64,000 nt of DNA from Asanoa ishikariensis (GCF_900107455.1 NZ_FNQB01000001.1:1736001-1800000), one strand, 5' to 3'. Positions 1 through 9,327 are shown, counted from the stretch's first letter. Numbers and translations are program-made. The notes: generated by a model not told the origin, from the letters alone.

Positions 1-456
1 GCGCCCGCGTCCATCGTTCTCAACGCCACCGATGACGCCTTCCTCCAGCTCATGATCCCGATCGACGAGAGCGCCCTGGTCTTCCTGAAGGAGGCTCAGG
101 GCATCGCCCAGTCTCCGGCCCTGCGCGCCCTGACCGCTCAGTTGGCCGACTCGCACCAGACGGAGCTGAAAGAGCTGCGGGCCTTGCTGGCCGCGGGCGG
201 GACGGCTGAGCAGAACCTCCACGAGGGCCACCGGATGCCCGGCATGATCTTCGACGACCAGGTGGCCGAGCTACGCAGCGCGCCCGAAGCCGCCCGCGAC
301 GCCCAGGCGATAACGCTGCTTCGGGGACATCTGGAGCAGTGCGAGGTGCTCGCCACCGGTGAGCAGACGGCTGGCGGAAGCGATGAGACGAGGGCCTTCG
401 CCGTGCGCCTCAAGCGACTCCGCACCGAACAGCTCAACCAACTGGCCGCGATCTAG
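1..456 (+). CDS. DUF305-family protein, 5' end outside window
   Basis: The frame is open from the first base, so the start lies upstream and 151 residues are visible. The sequence resembles the ferritin-like DUF305 fold: a helix with FLQLMIP, then acidic and Leu-rich helices, then QTELKELRALL. DUF305 proteins are usually exported four-helix proteins of unknown or metal-related function. Unlike the second copy at 33390-33935, which has MMLAHHEP, this one reads MIPIDESA and lacks the His pair, so any metal site is changed. It ends convergently with the MFS gene and the two overlap by 23 bases. The family call is by eye. Confidence 0.7.
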   Translation, partial: APASIVLNATDDAFLQLMIPIDESALVFLKEAQGIAQSPALRALTAQLADSHQTELKELRALLAAGGTAEQNLHEGHRMPGMIFDDQVAELRSAPEAARDAQAITLLRGHLEQCEVLATGEQTAGGSDETRAFAVRLKRLRTEQLNQLAAI

Positions 457-1666
457 CCCTCAGCGGGCGGCGCAGGAGCTCCGATCCGCACCACAGTGCG
501 AAGCCGATGACCGACAGGGCGATGCCCAGGACGCTGACTCCGGACCAGCCCAGGTGGTCGTACAACAGCCCCGACAGGGCCGATCCGATCGCGCCGCCGA
601 AGAAGACGCTGCCGATGAAGACCGTGTTGATTCGCGATCGGGCGTCCGGTCTGAGCTGGTAGATCTCCTGTTGGCTGAGGACCAGGTTGCCCTGGACCGC
701 GAGGTCGAGCAGGACAGCGGCGACGGCCAGGCCGACGAGGTGGTGCGAGCCGATCCCGCCAACCGCCATGGCGACCGCGGCCAACGCGAACACCACACCC
801 GTGGCCGGGCGGCCGAGACCCCGGTCGCCGAGGCGCCCCGCGACCGGGGCGGCGGCCGCGCCGGCGGCGCCCACCAGCGCGAAGATCGCGATCTCGGTCT
901 GGGAAAGATGGTGGACCTTGATCAGCTCGTACGCGATGGAGGTCCAGAAGGCGGAGAACGTCGCGAACATCAGGGCCTGGAGCGCGGCGCGTCGACGCAA
1001 CGCCGGCTCGGTCCTGATCAGCCGCCCGATCGAGAGCATCAGGCTGCGGTAGCCGTCGGTGTGGTCCGGCCTGCGGCTGGGCAGCGTCGTCGCCAGCACC
1101 ACCGCCATGATCAGCATCAGGCCGGCCGAGACGATGTAGACGGATCGCCAGCCCCAGAGGTCGGCCAGCAGGCTGGAGACGGTGCGGGCCAGCATGATTC
1201 CCAGCAGCAGGCCGCTCATGACCTGTCCGACGAACCGCCCGCGTGCGGCCTCCGGCGCCAGGTGCGCCGCGAACGGGACCACGATCTGCGCGACGACCGC
1301 GGTGAAACCGAGCAGCACCGAGCAGACAAGGAAGATCGGCAGGTTCGGGGCGACCGCCGCCAGCCCGGCCGCGATCGCGGTCACGACCAGGACTCGCGAC
1401 GCCAGGGCGCGGTTCTCGATGAGGTCCCCGAGGGGCATCAGCACGATGATCCCGGCCGCGTAGCCGAGTTGGGTCACGGTCACCACGATCGCGGCCGAGC
1501 TCTCGGTGGTGTGGAACGCCTGCGCGATCAGGTCAAGGAGCGGCTGGGAGTAGAAGATGTTGGCCACGGAGAGGCCGGAAGCGGTGGCGAGGATGAAGGT
1601 GAGCGCCCGAAGACGGCGCGGGCTGATGCCCGTCCCGGTCGGGACGGGGTGGCTCGAGGAGCTCAA
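434..1666 (-). CDS. MFS exporter (12-TM drug-efflux type)
   Basis: A 410-residue major facilitator protein with about 12 hydrophobic segments. TM1 follows a short polar N-terminus (SGLSVANIFYSQPLLDLIA). The loop 2-3 motif is PLGDLIENR. The family moves small molecules across the plasma membrane using the proton gradient; the substrate cannot be read from sequence. The start is TTG, since no ATG or GTG lies near the conserved N-terminus. It begins 4 bases after the decarboxylase gene stops, so the two are probably translationally coupled. Co-transcription with a TetR regulator upstream suggests regulated efflux. Its 3' end overlaps the DUF305 gene. Confidence 0.85.
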   Translation of the reverse strand: MSSSSHPVPTGTGISPRRLRALTFILATASGLSVANIFYSQPLLDLIAQAFHTTESSAAIVVTVTQLGYAAGIIVLMPLGDLIENRALASRVLVVTAIAAGLAAVAPNLPIFLVCSVLLGFTAVVAQIVVPFAAHLAPEAARGRFVGQVMSGLLLGIMLARTVSSLLADLWGWRSVYIVSAGLMLIMAVVLATTLPSRRPDHTDGYRSLMLSIGRLIRTEPALRRRAALQALMFATFSAFWTSIAYELIKVHHLSQTEIAIFALVGAAGAAAAPVAGRLGDRGLGRPATGVVFALAAVAMAVGGIGSHHLVGLAVAAVLLDLAVQGNLVLSQQEIYQLRPDARSRINTVFIGSVFFGGAIGSALSGLLYDHLGWSGVSVLGIALSVIGFALWCGSELLRRPLRARSRPVG

Positions 1667-1670
1667 GTTT

Positions 1671-4600
1671 CTACCGATCGATGCGGAGGGTGTGGTCGAC
1701 CAGGGCCCGCTGCTCGCGCGCGTGTCGCGATGTCGAGCCTGTCGCCGGGGCAGCCGACGCGGGCCGGGACATCAGCCGGAGCGGCCGGGGGAGGCTCGGC
1801 GCGAGTTCGGAGAGCAGGAAGGTCCAGGCGCCCTGGTTCTTCGGCTCTTCCTGCGCCCAGACGAGCTCAGCGTTCGGGTACGCCGCCAGGCGCTGGTTGA
1901 GCTCGTCGACGGGAAGCGGGTAGAGCTGCTCGATGCGCACGATCGCGATACCGGGATCAGGCTGCTTCGCAAGCTCGGCCATGAGGTCGTAGTAGAGCTT
2001 GCCCGAGACCAGGACGACTCGGCGGACCGCGGCAGGATCTCCCGCCGGCCGATGGTCGATGACCGGCTCGAACCGGCCATCCGTGAACTCGGCGAGGCCG
2101 CTCGTGGCCGCGCGCATGCGCAGCATCGACTTCGGCGTAATCACCACGAGCGGTCTGCGCGGCCGTGTGTGGGCGTGCCGGCGCAGGAGGTGGAAGTACG
2201 ACGCGGGACTCGACGGTTGGGCGACCGTCATGTTGTTCTCCGCGCAGAGGGCGAGGAAGCGCTCGATCCGCGCGGACGAATGATCCGGTCCCTGGCCTTC
2301 ATAACCATGGGGAAGCAGGAGTACGACACCCGAGTGCTGCCCCCACTTCTGCTCGGCGCTCGCGACGAACTCGTCGAGCACGATCTGCGCGCCGTTCACG
2401 AAGTCGCCGAACTGTGCCTCCCACAGCACCAGGGTGTCCGCCCGCTCGGCGGAGTAGCCGTACTCGAACGCGAGCGCCGCGTACTCGCTGAGGAGAGAGT
2501 CGTACGCCCAGAAACGGCCCTGCTCCGGCGTGAGACCCGCGAGCGGCGACCACTCCTCGCCGGTGTCGCGGTCGTGCAGCACGGCGTGCCGCTGGGCGAA
2601 GGTGCCGCGCCGCGTGTCCTGCCCGGCCATCCGCACGCTCGTGCCCTCGGTGAGCAACGAGCCGAGCGCGAGCGCCTCGGCGAAGGCCCAGTCGACCGGA
2701 CCGGTCCGGCTCATGTCCCGTCGCTTGTCGAGCAGCGCCCGCAGCTTCGGATGGACCGAGAACCCCTCGGGCCGTCGCACGGTCGCGTCGCCGATCAGCT
2801 CGATCGTCGCGGTCGAGATCCCGGTCGTCGACGGTTCCGCGGTGCGGATGTGCGCGGGCGTCACGATCGGCGCCGTCTTGGCTTCGGCGAAAGCGTGCTC
2901 CAGTCGCTCCAGGAAGTCCTTCGTGGATGGCTCCCAGTCCTCCGGGCCGAGGTCCCCGCGCCGCAGCAGCGTTTCGGTGTAGAGGTCGTGCACCGAGCGC
3001 TTCGCGTTGATGCGGTCGTACATCCGTGGTTGGGTCATCGACGGCTCGTCGGCTTCGTTGTGGCCCCGCCTGCGGTAGCACACCAGGTCGATGACGACGT
3101 CCCGGCGGAACCGCCGACGGTAGGCGAAAGCCAGCTCCGCGACCCGCACGACCGCCTCCGGATCGTCGCCGTTGACGTGGAAAACGGGCGCTTGAACGGT
3201 CTTCGCCACGTCCGTGGAGTACGTCGAGCTCCGGCCGGCGGTCGGGAGCGTCGTGAAGCCGACCTGATTGTTGATGTTGATCCGGACGGTGCCGCCGGTG
3301 TGGTACGCGGGGAGCTGCGACATCTGGAGGGTCTCGGCCACGACGCCCTGGCCGGCCAGCGCGGCATCTCCGTGAATCAGGATCGGGAGAACACCGTCTC
3401 CGTCACGATCCTGCTTGCCGCGCACGACTCCTTCCAACACACCGTCGACCGCCTCGAGATGGGAGGGGTTGGCCGCGAGGGACACCCGGATGTGTCCACC
3501 TTCGACAGTGCGGTAGGTGCCCGCGCTGCCGAGGTGGTACTTGACGTCGCCGGAGCCGTCGTCGTCGCCGTCGGTTCCCTCGAACTCGCGGAAGAGTCGC
3601 TCGTACGTCATCCCGGCGATGTTGGTGAGCACGTTGAGCCGGCCGCGGTGTGCCATGCCGATCGCCACCTCGTGCAGCCCGGCGCGCACCGACTGCCGCA
3701 GGATCGCGTCCAGCAACGGGATGAGTGACTCGGCACCCTCCAGGCTGAAGCGCGTCTGGCCCACGTACTTCGTGTGCAGGAAGGTCTCGAACGCCTCGGC
3801 CTCATGGAGCTTGCCGAGAACTCGAAGCTGTTCGGCGGTGGGCGGCATGGCGTACGGCCGCTCCATCCGCTCCTGGATCCACTGCCGTTGCGCCGGATCC
3901 GCGATGTGCATGTACTCGACGCCGACGGTGCGGCAGTAGGCCTCGTGGAGGACCGCGAGGATGTCGCGGAGCGGCGCCGACGGGCGTTCGCCCACCCCGC
4001 CCGTCGCGACCTCACGGTCGAGGTCCCACAGGCTCAGTCCGTGGCTGGCCAGGTCGAGGTCGGGGTGCGACCGTTGGCGATATTCGAGCGGGTCGACGTC
4101 CGCGATCAGGTGGCCGCGTACCCGGTAGGAGTTGACGAGCTCCCGCACCCGCGCGCCGAGCTCCGGTCCGCCTCCGAGGTCCGCGACCCAGCGGATCGGC
4201 TCGTACGGGATGCGGAGCGCGGTGAAGATCTCGTCGTAGAACCCGTGGCCGCCGGTCAGGCGCTCGCCGACCAGCTTGAGGAACTCGCCGGATCCGGCGC
4301 CCTGGATGACGCGGTGATCGTAGGTGCTCGTGAGAGTCAGGGTCTTTCCCACGCCGAGCTCGGCCAGCCGGGCCGGTGACACTCCCTGAAACTCGGCCGG
4401 AAGATCGAGCGCCCCGACAGCGATGATCGAGCCTTGGCCACGCATCAGGCGGGGGACGGAGTGCTTCGTCCCGATCCCGCCGGGGTTGGTGAGCGAGATG
4501 GTGGCTCCGTCGAAATCGTCCGTGGTGAGCTGGTGCGCTCGGGCCCTGGACACCAGGTCGTCGTAGGCCGCGACGAACTCGTCGAAGCTCTTCTCGTCGG

Positions 4601-4970
4601 CCCGCTTGACGACGGGGACGACCAGGGCTCGGCCGCCGTCCGGTTTCGGGACGTCGATGGCGATGCCGAGGCCCGTGTGTGCGGGGGCGACGATCGCGGG
4701 CCGTCCGTCGACCTCTCGGTAGGACACGTTCTGGCTCGGCAGGTTCCCGATCGACCGTAGGACCGCCCACGCGATCAGGTGGGTGAAGGAGACCGTGCTG
4801 CGGCCCGGGTGACGAAGGTGGTCGTTGATGACGATGCGGTTGTCGACCATCAGTTTGGCCGGGACCGTCCGGACGCTTGTCGCGGTGGGGATCGTGAGAC
4901 TGGCGTCCATGTTTAGCGCCAGACGCTTCGCCGCGCCCGTCAGCGGGGTTCCGATTGTTCCTGTCGACAC
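1671..4970 (-). CDS. kgd: 2-oxoglutarate decarboxylase/dehydrogenase, fused E2-E1, N-terminally short
   Basis: This is the actinobacterial fusion of a succinyltransferase-like E2 domain (about residues 20-240, ending near TYDHRVIQG) and a thiamine-diphosphate E1 domain (about 250-1099). The E1 part shows AMAHRGRLNVL-type, GDAALAGQG and ININNQVGFTT motifs. The family decarboxylates 2-oxoglutarate in the TCA cycle with E2 and E3 partners. Usual Kgd/OdhA proteins are about 1,230 residues and begin with a helical E1 N-terminal segment plus an Ala/Pro linker; both are absent here. GTG at 4970 is preferred because AAAGAG lies 8 bases upstream; GTG at 5021 would add 17 residues. It may be a specialised paralogue rather than the housekeeping copy. 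It sits between a TetR gene and an exporter. Confidence 0.88.
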   Translation of the reverse strand: MSTGTIGTPLTGAAKRLALNMDASLTIPTATSVRTVPAKLMVDNRIVINDHLRHPGRSTVSFTHLIAWAVLRSIGNLPSQNVSYREVDGRPAIVAPAHTGLGIAIDVPKPDGGRALVVPVVKRADEKSFDEFVAAYDDLVSRARAHQLTTDDFDGATISLTNPGGIGTKHSVPRLMRGQGSIIAVGALDLPAEFQGVSPARLAELGVGKTLTLTSTYDHRVIQGAGSGEFLKLVGERLTGGHGFYDEIFTALRIPYEPIRWVADLGGGPELGARVRELVNSYRVRGHLIADVDPLEYRQRSHPDLDLASHGLSLWDLDREVATGGVGERPSAPLRDILAVLHEAYCRTVGVEYMHIADPAQRQWIQERMERPYAMPPTAEQLRVLGKLHEAEAFETFLHTKYVGQTRFSLEGAESLIPLLDAILRQSVRAGLHEVAIGMAHRGRLNVLTNIAGMTYERLFREFEGTDGDDDGSGDVKYHLGSAGTYRTVEGGHIRVSLAANPSHLEAVDGVLEGVVRGKQDRDGDGVLPILIHGDAALAGQGVVAETLQMSQLPAYHTGGTVRININNQVGFTTLPTAGRSSTYSTDVAKTVQAPVFHVNGDDPEAVVRVAELAFAYRRRFRRDVVIDLVCYRRRGHNEADEPSMTQPRMYDRINAKRSVHDLYTETLLRRGDLGPEDWEPSTKDFLERLEHAFAEAKTAPIVTPAHIRTAEPSTTGISTATIELIGDATVRRPEGFSVHPKLRALLDKRRDMSRTGPVDWAFAEALALGSLLTEGTSVRMAGQDTRRGTFAQRHAVLHDRDTGEEWSPLAGLTPEQGRFWAYDSLLSEYAALAFEYGYSAERADTLVLWEAQFGDFVNGAQIVLDEFVASAEQKWGQHSGVVLLLPHGYEGQGPDHSSARIERFLALCAENNMTVAQPSSPASYFHLLRRHAHTRPRRPLVVITPKSMLRMRAATSGLAEFTDGRFEPVIDHRPAGDPAAVRRVVLVSGKLYYDLMAELAKQPDPGIAIVRIEQLYPLPVDELNQRLAAYPNAELVWAQEEPKNQGAWTFLLSELAPSLPRPLRLMSRPASAAPATGSTSRHAREQRALVDHTLRIDR

Positions 4971-5018
4971 GGGGGTCACTCTTTCTGCACTGTTTTCGCG
5001 CGCGCCACATCGCCCGTT

Positions 5019-5035
5019 CACGGACAGAGTCCGTG
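5019..5035. promoter_or_regulatory. Perfect palindrome, candidate operator
   Basis: CACGGAC and GTCCGTG form a perfect 7-base inverted repeat around AGA. It lies in the 88-base gap between the TetR stop codon and the preferred kgd start. Size and position fit a TetR-type operator for the kgd-exporter unit. There is no T-tract, so it is a poor terminator. Binding by the neighbouring regulator is inference. Confidence 0.45.
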
Positions 5036-5058
5036 ACCGGTTAGGGCTCGCGGTTTTA

Positions 5059-5628
5059 CTAAAGGCCGTTGATCGTCGCGTCGATCGTCCTGAGCACTCG
5101 GCCCTGACCTGTTCGAGACTTCAGCAGCAGACTCGTGCCGACGACGGTCGTCAGCAGGGCGCCCGCCGCCGCCCCGGGATCGTTCGCGGGGTCCAGCTCT
5201 CCGTTGCGCTGTCCACGTTGGATGGCCACTCGGAAGGCATCCTCGATGCCGGCGAACAGATCCTCGGTGACCTCCGTCACCGACTGATCGCTGCTGCCGA
5301 GCTCGGCCGTGGCGTTGACGAGAAGGCACCCTCGATCGTGGTCGCCGTATCCCGTGAGAACCTCCACCGCTTCCCGCAACTGGAGGCGCACGGGATCGGG
5401 GCTCGCGAAGTTGTCGGCGAGGAAACCCATCCGCCACGTGCTGTATCTCGCCAGTGAGAGCACGAAGAGGTGGTGTTTGCTCTTGAAGGTGTTGTAGAGA
5501 CTTCCCTTACCGATTTGAAGCTCGGAGGTCAACGTTTGCGGCGTCGTGGCCCCATAGCCATTGCGCCAGAAAACCCCCATCGCCGTCTCGATCGCGGCGT
5601 CCGCGTCGAACTGCATGGGCCTTCCCAT
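5059..5628 (-). CDS. TetR/AcrR-family regulator
   Basis: A 189-residue one-component repressor. The N-terminal helix-turn-helix spans about residues 10-50 (ATTPQTLTSELQIGKGSLYNTF), with the classic GKGSLYNTFKSK recognition-helix end. The C-terminal domain binds an unknown ligand. The ATG start at 5628 gives the expected short arm before helix 1. It is divergent from the P450 gene (151-base gap) and is the first gene of a probable unit with kgd and the MFS exporter. It may control either side. A palindrome lies just behind its stop codon at 5019-5035. Confidence 0.9.
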   Translation of the reverse strand: MGRPMQFDADAAIETAMGVFWRNGYGATTPQTLTSELQIGKGSLYNTFKSKHHLFVLSLARYSTWRMGFLADNFASPDPVRLQLREAVEVLTGYGDHDRGCLLVNATAELGSSDQSVTEVTEDLFAGIEDAFRVAIQRGQRNGELDPANDPGAAAGALLTTVVGTSLLLKSRTGQGRVLRTIDATINGL

Positions 5629-5779
5629 GCCGGCAACCGTAGCGCGTTCTGTACCTGGGGGTCAACAAGTGCCGTCAGGAAAGTTGGCTGGCCTGGCGTC
5701 GCACCTTTCTCGCGCACCCCCTCGTATTGATGTTTGTCTTGGTCTAAATTGATTCCGTCAGGCCATCGGGGAGGTTGAC

Positions 5780-6988
5780 ATGACTGCGCTGGACGACGCT
5801 ACGGCGGTGGAGCTCCCGCTCCCGCCCGCACCCAGCATCTACCATCCGACGCCGCGGCTCGCGGAGCTGCGGGCCAACCGGCCGGTCGCCGAGGTCACGT
5901 TCCACAATGGATCAAAGGGGTTTCTGGTCACCAGATACGCGGACGTGCGTCAAGTGCTCATCGACCCGCGTTTCAGCCGGGCCGCCGCCGCGGGCTCGGC
6001 CGCCTCGGACTCGGGCCTCGCCATGGTGGCCACCGACTCGATCCTCGGCATGGACCCGCCGGAGCACACGCGCCTGCGGCGCCTCGTCGCCGGTGCGTTC
6101 ACCGCGCGCCGGGTCGAGGAGCTGCGACCGAAGGTCACGGCGCTGATCGACGGGCTGCTCGGCGACATCGTCGCGGGACCACGCCCGGTCGACCTGGTCG
6201 AGCACTTCTCGCTGCCGCTGCCGGTGCGCGTCATCTGCGAGTTGCTCGGCGTCCCGCCCGAGGACCAGCACATCTTCCACGCCTGGTCGGACACGATCTT
6301 GTCGGACGCGGGCGCCGATCCCGCCGAGATCCGGGCGGCCATGGGCAACCTCGGCGTCTATTTCGGCAAGCTGATCGCCGACAAGCGGGCCGCCCCGGCC
6401 GACGATCTCATGACCGCCCTCATCGGGGCGCGCGACGACCAGGACCGGCTGAGCGAGAAGGAACTCGTCAACCTGTGCTTCGGCCTGCTCATCGCCGGCC
6501 ACGAGACGACCGCCAACCAGATCAACATGTTCCTGCTGACGCTGCTGCACTTCCCGGAGGAATACCAACGCCTGGCCGGGTCGCCGGAGCTGGTCCCGCA
6601 GGCCGTGGAAGAGCTGATGCGCTTCGTCCAGCTCGGCGAGGGCTCCGGTCTGCCCCGCGTCACGACCGAGGCGGTGGAGCTGAGCGGCGTCACGATCCCG
6701 GCGGGCTCGATCGTGATGACCTCGATGGTGGCCGCCAACCGTGACGAGTCGGTCTTCACCGACGCCGACCGCCTCGACCTGTCCCGCGAGATCACCCAGC
6801 ACCTCGGCTTCGGCGCGGGCGCGCATCACTGCCTGGGCGCTCAGCTCGCGCGGATGGAGCTGCAAGAGGCACTGCGCGGTCTGTTGCGGCACCTGCCCGG
6901 CCTGCGCATCGCGGTGCCCGACTCGGAGCTGCGGTTCAAGACCGGCATGATCGTGCGGAGTTTGCAGACTCTCCCGGTGACCTGGTAG
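5780..6988 (+). CDS. Cytochrome P450 (bacterial class I)
   Basis: A 402-residue soluble monooxygenase. The I-helix oxygen-binding motif is AGHETT near residue 240, the K-helix ExxR is EELMR, and the heme loop is FGAGAHHCLGAQLAR with the thiolate Cys near residue 351. The family hydroxylates or epoxidises small molecules using O2 and two electrons. ATG at 5780 follows a strong GGGGAGG Shine-Dalgarno. The ferredoxin gene starts 11 bases downstream, so the pair forms an electron-transfer unit; no ferredoxin reductase is nearby. Overall style is CYP105/107-like. The substrate is unknown, and no biosynthetic cluster surrounds it, so a xenobiotic or accessory role is plausible. Confidence 0.95.
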   Translation: MTALDDATAVELPLPPAPSIYHPTPRLAELRANRPVAEVTFHNGSKGFLVTRYADVRQVLIDPRFSRAAAAGSAASDSGLAMVATDSILGMDPPEHTRLRRLVAGAFTARRVEELRPKVTALIDGLLGDIVAGPRPVDLVEHFSLPLPVRVICELLGVPPEDQHIFHAWSDTILSDAGADPAEIRAAMGNLGVYFGKLIADKRAAPADDLMTALIGARDDQDRLSEKELVNLCFGLLIAGHETTANQINMFLLTLLHFPEEYQRLAGSPELVPQAVEELMRFVQLGEGSGLPRVTTEAVELSGVTIPAGSIVMTSMVAANRDESVFTDADRLDLSREITQHLGFGAGAHHCLGAQLARMELQEALRGLLRHLPGLRIAVPDSELRFKTGMIVRSLQTLPVTW

Positions 6989-6999
6989 GCCGCCGTCCG

Positions 7000-7212
7000 A
7001 TGTGGAAGGTCGAGGTGTCGCCCGCCTGCATCGGGACCGGCGTGTGCGCCGGCACCGCTCCGCGGCATTTCGCGCTCGGGCCCGACGGTCGCTCCCGACC
7101 ACTCGCGGCGTCCGTCGACGCGGACGAGGCGGTGCTCGGAGCGGCCGCATCCTGCCCCATGGAGGCGATCGCCGTGACCGACGCCGACACCGGCGTACCC
7201 ATCGAGGGGTGA
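7000..7212 (+). CDS. [3Fe-4S] ferredoxin, P450 partner
   Basis: This 70-residue ferredoxin has three cluster cysteines, at positions 10, 16 and 52, the last in the SCPMEAI turn. A small residue stands where a fourth Cys would sit, which is the usual 3Fe-4S arrangement in actinobacterial P450 partners. It carries single electrons from a reductase to the heme protein in the cytosol. It lies 11 bases after the P450 stop. The 7214 gene ends convergently one base beyond its stop. Confidence 0.92.
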   Translation: MWKVEVSPACIGTGVCAGTAPRHFALGPDGRSRPLAASVDADEAVLGAAASCPMEAIAVTDADTGVPIEG

Positions 7213-7213
7213 C

Positions 7214-7992
7214 TCAGCCAGCCCGGCGCGCGCCTTCGCGTGGTGGCAACTCGTCGTCGTACGCGCCGATCGGACCCGAATAGCGCTGACCGTCGCGGTA
7301 CGGCCACGCGTTGGCCGTGCACCCGTGCAGGCCCAGCGTCTGCTGCTGCATGACCGGCGCCGGCTGGCCCCGCCTCGGGCACCGCTCGTGACCCAGGCCG
7401 AGCCGGTGCCCGACCTCGTGGTTGACCATGTACTGCCGGTAGGTGCTCAAACCGGCTCCGTAGCCCGGCACTCCCTTCACCCAGCGCGCCACGTTGAGCA
7501 CCACCCGGTCGCCGTTGCGGCACGAGGTGTAGCCGTCCGGAACGTCCTGGCACAACTCGTCTCGAGTGCCGGGGGTGGCCAGGTAGATGGTGAAATCGGC
7601 CGACTGGTCCGGGCCGACCCGGCGCAGTCGCCAGTTCCCGCCGGCGGTCCACCCCCGCGGGTCGTTCAGCGTCGCGGTGATCGCCGCGGCCACGCCGGCC
7701 ACCGGCAAGCCGGTGATGTCGCGCTCCACCGCCACGCGGTAGCGCAGTAGCTGGCCGGTGCCTCCTCTAGCTGGTGTCTCGGCAGCCGCGGTCGACCAGC
7801 GGTCGCGTCCGGTGGCGGGGTAGCTGACGGGGGCGACCGGCGCCCGGGACATCCTCGCCGTCCCCCTGGGGCGGCGTCCGCACCGGCTGCCTGCGTGGTG
7901 TGCCCGGCGGCCGGAGCGCCACAACCGCCGAGCAGCAGCGACACCAGCACCGCTCCGGCGGTCCGGCGCCAGTGCGTACCCTTCGTCAGCAT
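7214..7992 (-). pseudogene. DUF3152 zinc-protease-like lipoprotein, single-base frameshift
   Basis: The first reading frame (from 7992) encodes a lipoprotein signal, VLVSLLLGGC. A second frame from about 7855 to 7214 encodes a DUF3152 domain with the metalloprotease motif NHEVGHRLGLGHE. They join perfectly if one G is added to the five-base G run read from 7866-7862, giving a 259-residue secreted protein of normal family layout. As written the gene is split. Alternatively an ATG near 7850 makes the domain alone, but that would lack export, which is unlikely for this family. Sequence error is as likely as a real mutation. Confidence 0.7.
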
Positions 7993-8131
7993 GTCTCTCC
8001 CTTCGCGCCGCCGTTCTGCGGCCGCGCGGGAGAAGAGACGGGTGACCGGGCCGAAAAGTTGATCTCTGTGAGACTCAACCTATTACCGTCCCCACCCGTC
8101 CTTTCCTGCGTGAGACGGGAAGGGGGTCGCG

Positions 8132-8635
8132 GTGACCGCGGGTGACGCGGAGTTCGTCGAGTTCGCGCGGGCGGCGTCCGCGCGGCTGGTGCACGCCGCG
8201 TTCCTCATGACCGGCGACCACCACCGGGCCGAGGACGCGGCGCAGACGGCACTGGTCCGCACCTACGCGTCCTGGTCGCGCATCCGCGAGGGCGACGCCT
8301 ACGGGTACGCGCGCAGCGTCCTGGTCAACCACCTGGTCGACGGCTGGCGGCGACCGATCCGGGAGTACCCGACCGAGGACCTGCCGGAGCAGCACCGCGG
8401 TGACGTGGCCGACGAGGTCACCACGCGCCGCTGGTTGGTAGCGGTGCTCGGCGCGCTCAGCCCGCGAGAGCGGGCCATCGTCGTGCTGCGCTACTACTTC
8501 GACCTCGCGGAGGCGAAGGTGGCCGAGGAGCTCGGAGTCTCGCTGGGCACCGTCAAGAGCACCAGCTCTCGTGCCCTGGAGAAGCTGCGGGCGGCCGGCA
8601 TCCGAGCGCGAGAGACGCAGGAAACGAGACCATGA
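8132..8635 (+). CDS. SigE-family ECF RNA polymerase sigma factor
   Basis: A 167-residue group 4 sigma factor. Region 2 spans about residues 5-75 (HAAFLMTGDHHRAEDAAQTALVRTY) and region 4 about 100-160 (ALSPRERAIVVLRYYFDLAEAKVAEELGVS split by the turn). This matches the actinobacterial SigE/ECF subset that directs small regulons. GTG at 8132 follows GGAAGGGGG. Its last codons overlap the start of the next gene by ATGA, the usual arrangement for a sigma factor and its membrane regulator. Confidence 0.92.
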   Translation: MTAGDAEFVEFARAASARLVHAAFLMTGDHHRAEDAAQTALVRTYASWSRIREGDAYGYARSVLVNHLVDGWRRPIREYPTEDLPEQHRGDVADEVTTRRWLVAVLGALSPRERAIVVLRYYFDLAEAKVAEELGVSLGTVKSTSSRALEKLRAAGIRARETQETRP

Positions 8636-9327
8636 GCGAGCTACAGCGGCTGCGCGACGCCATGCGCGTGACCGAGCAGCCCAGCACCCTCGACCTGGCC
8701 GCCATCATGCGCGACGGGCGACGGCTGCGCCAGCGCCGCCGAATCGGGCGCACCGGAGGGGCGACGCTGGCCGCCTCGTTGGTCGCCGCGGTCGCGGTGG
8801 TCGCCGTCGGCCGGGACGGCCCGCCCGTGGTCGAGCACCATCCAAGGCCGGCCGCGGTCGCGCCGACACCGACGGCCACCTCTGAGTCGCGCAAGCCGGT
8901 CGGCGCGGTGGTCGACACCGGCATCCATTACGGTGCCGAGCAGCGCGTCTATTACTTCGTCGCGGTCGACGTGCCAGGTCTGCCCAAGGTGACGATCGGC
9001 CTGGCGGGCGGTCGTCGCCTGCCGAGCGGCGCGCTGACCACGGACTACCTGGTGAACGACGTCGAGGGCACCGACCGCAGCGCGGGCTTCCACGAGATCG
9101 GGCGTGACGAGTCGGGCGCGACACCGGCCGTGCCGACCTTCGGCTATTTTGTCGGCCCGGCCCAGCGAATCGTGGGTACGGTCGACGGCCGGAACGTCAA
9201 GGCCCAACTGGCCAGGTGGAGCGAGGACCCCCAGGTGGTGATCTTCTGGTTCGATCCGGCCGAGCTGGCGCCGGGCGTACCACTGGACGGGATCGTCGCC
9301 CGCGACAAACTCGATCGCCGGTTGTAA
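8632..9327 (+). CDS. Membrane-anchored partner of the ECF sigma factor
   Basis: A 231-residue protein with a cytosolic N-terminus of about 45 residues, one transmembrane segment (GGATLAASLVAAVAVVAV), a Pro/Thr linker, and an external domain of about 150 residues without recognised catalytic motifs. Proteins of this layout follow SigE-type sigma genes in actinobacteria and are often called anti-sigma-like, although a canonical zinc anti-sigma HxxxCxxC is absent. The 4-base overlap with the sigma gene implies coupled translation. A control role is inferred from position only. Confidence 0.7.
   Translation: MSELQRLRDAMRVTEQPSTLDLAAIMRDGRRLRQRRRIGRTGGATLAASLVAAVAVVAVGRDGPPVVEHHPRPAAVAPTPTATSESRKPVGAVVDTGIHYGAEQRVYYFVAVDVPGLPKVTIGLAGGRRLPSGALTTDYLVNDVEGTDRSAGFHEIGRDESGATPAVPTFGYFVGPAQRIVGTVDGRNVKAQLARWSEDPQVVIFWFDPAELAPGVPLDGIVARDKLDRRL

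Noticed and set aside
1557-3728. 723-residue plus-strand open frame
   Set aside because: Antisense shadow of the kgd gene, which has clear domains and motifs on the other strand.
5059-7212. Secondary-metabolite gene cluster around the P450
   Set aside because: No PKS, NRPS, terpene or RiPP core genes occur nearby; the P450-ferredoxin pair stands alone.
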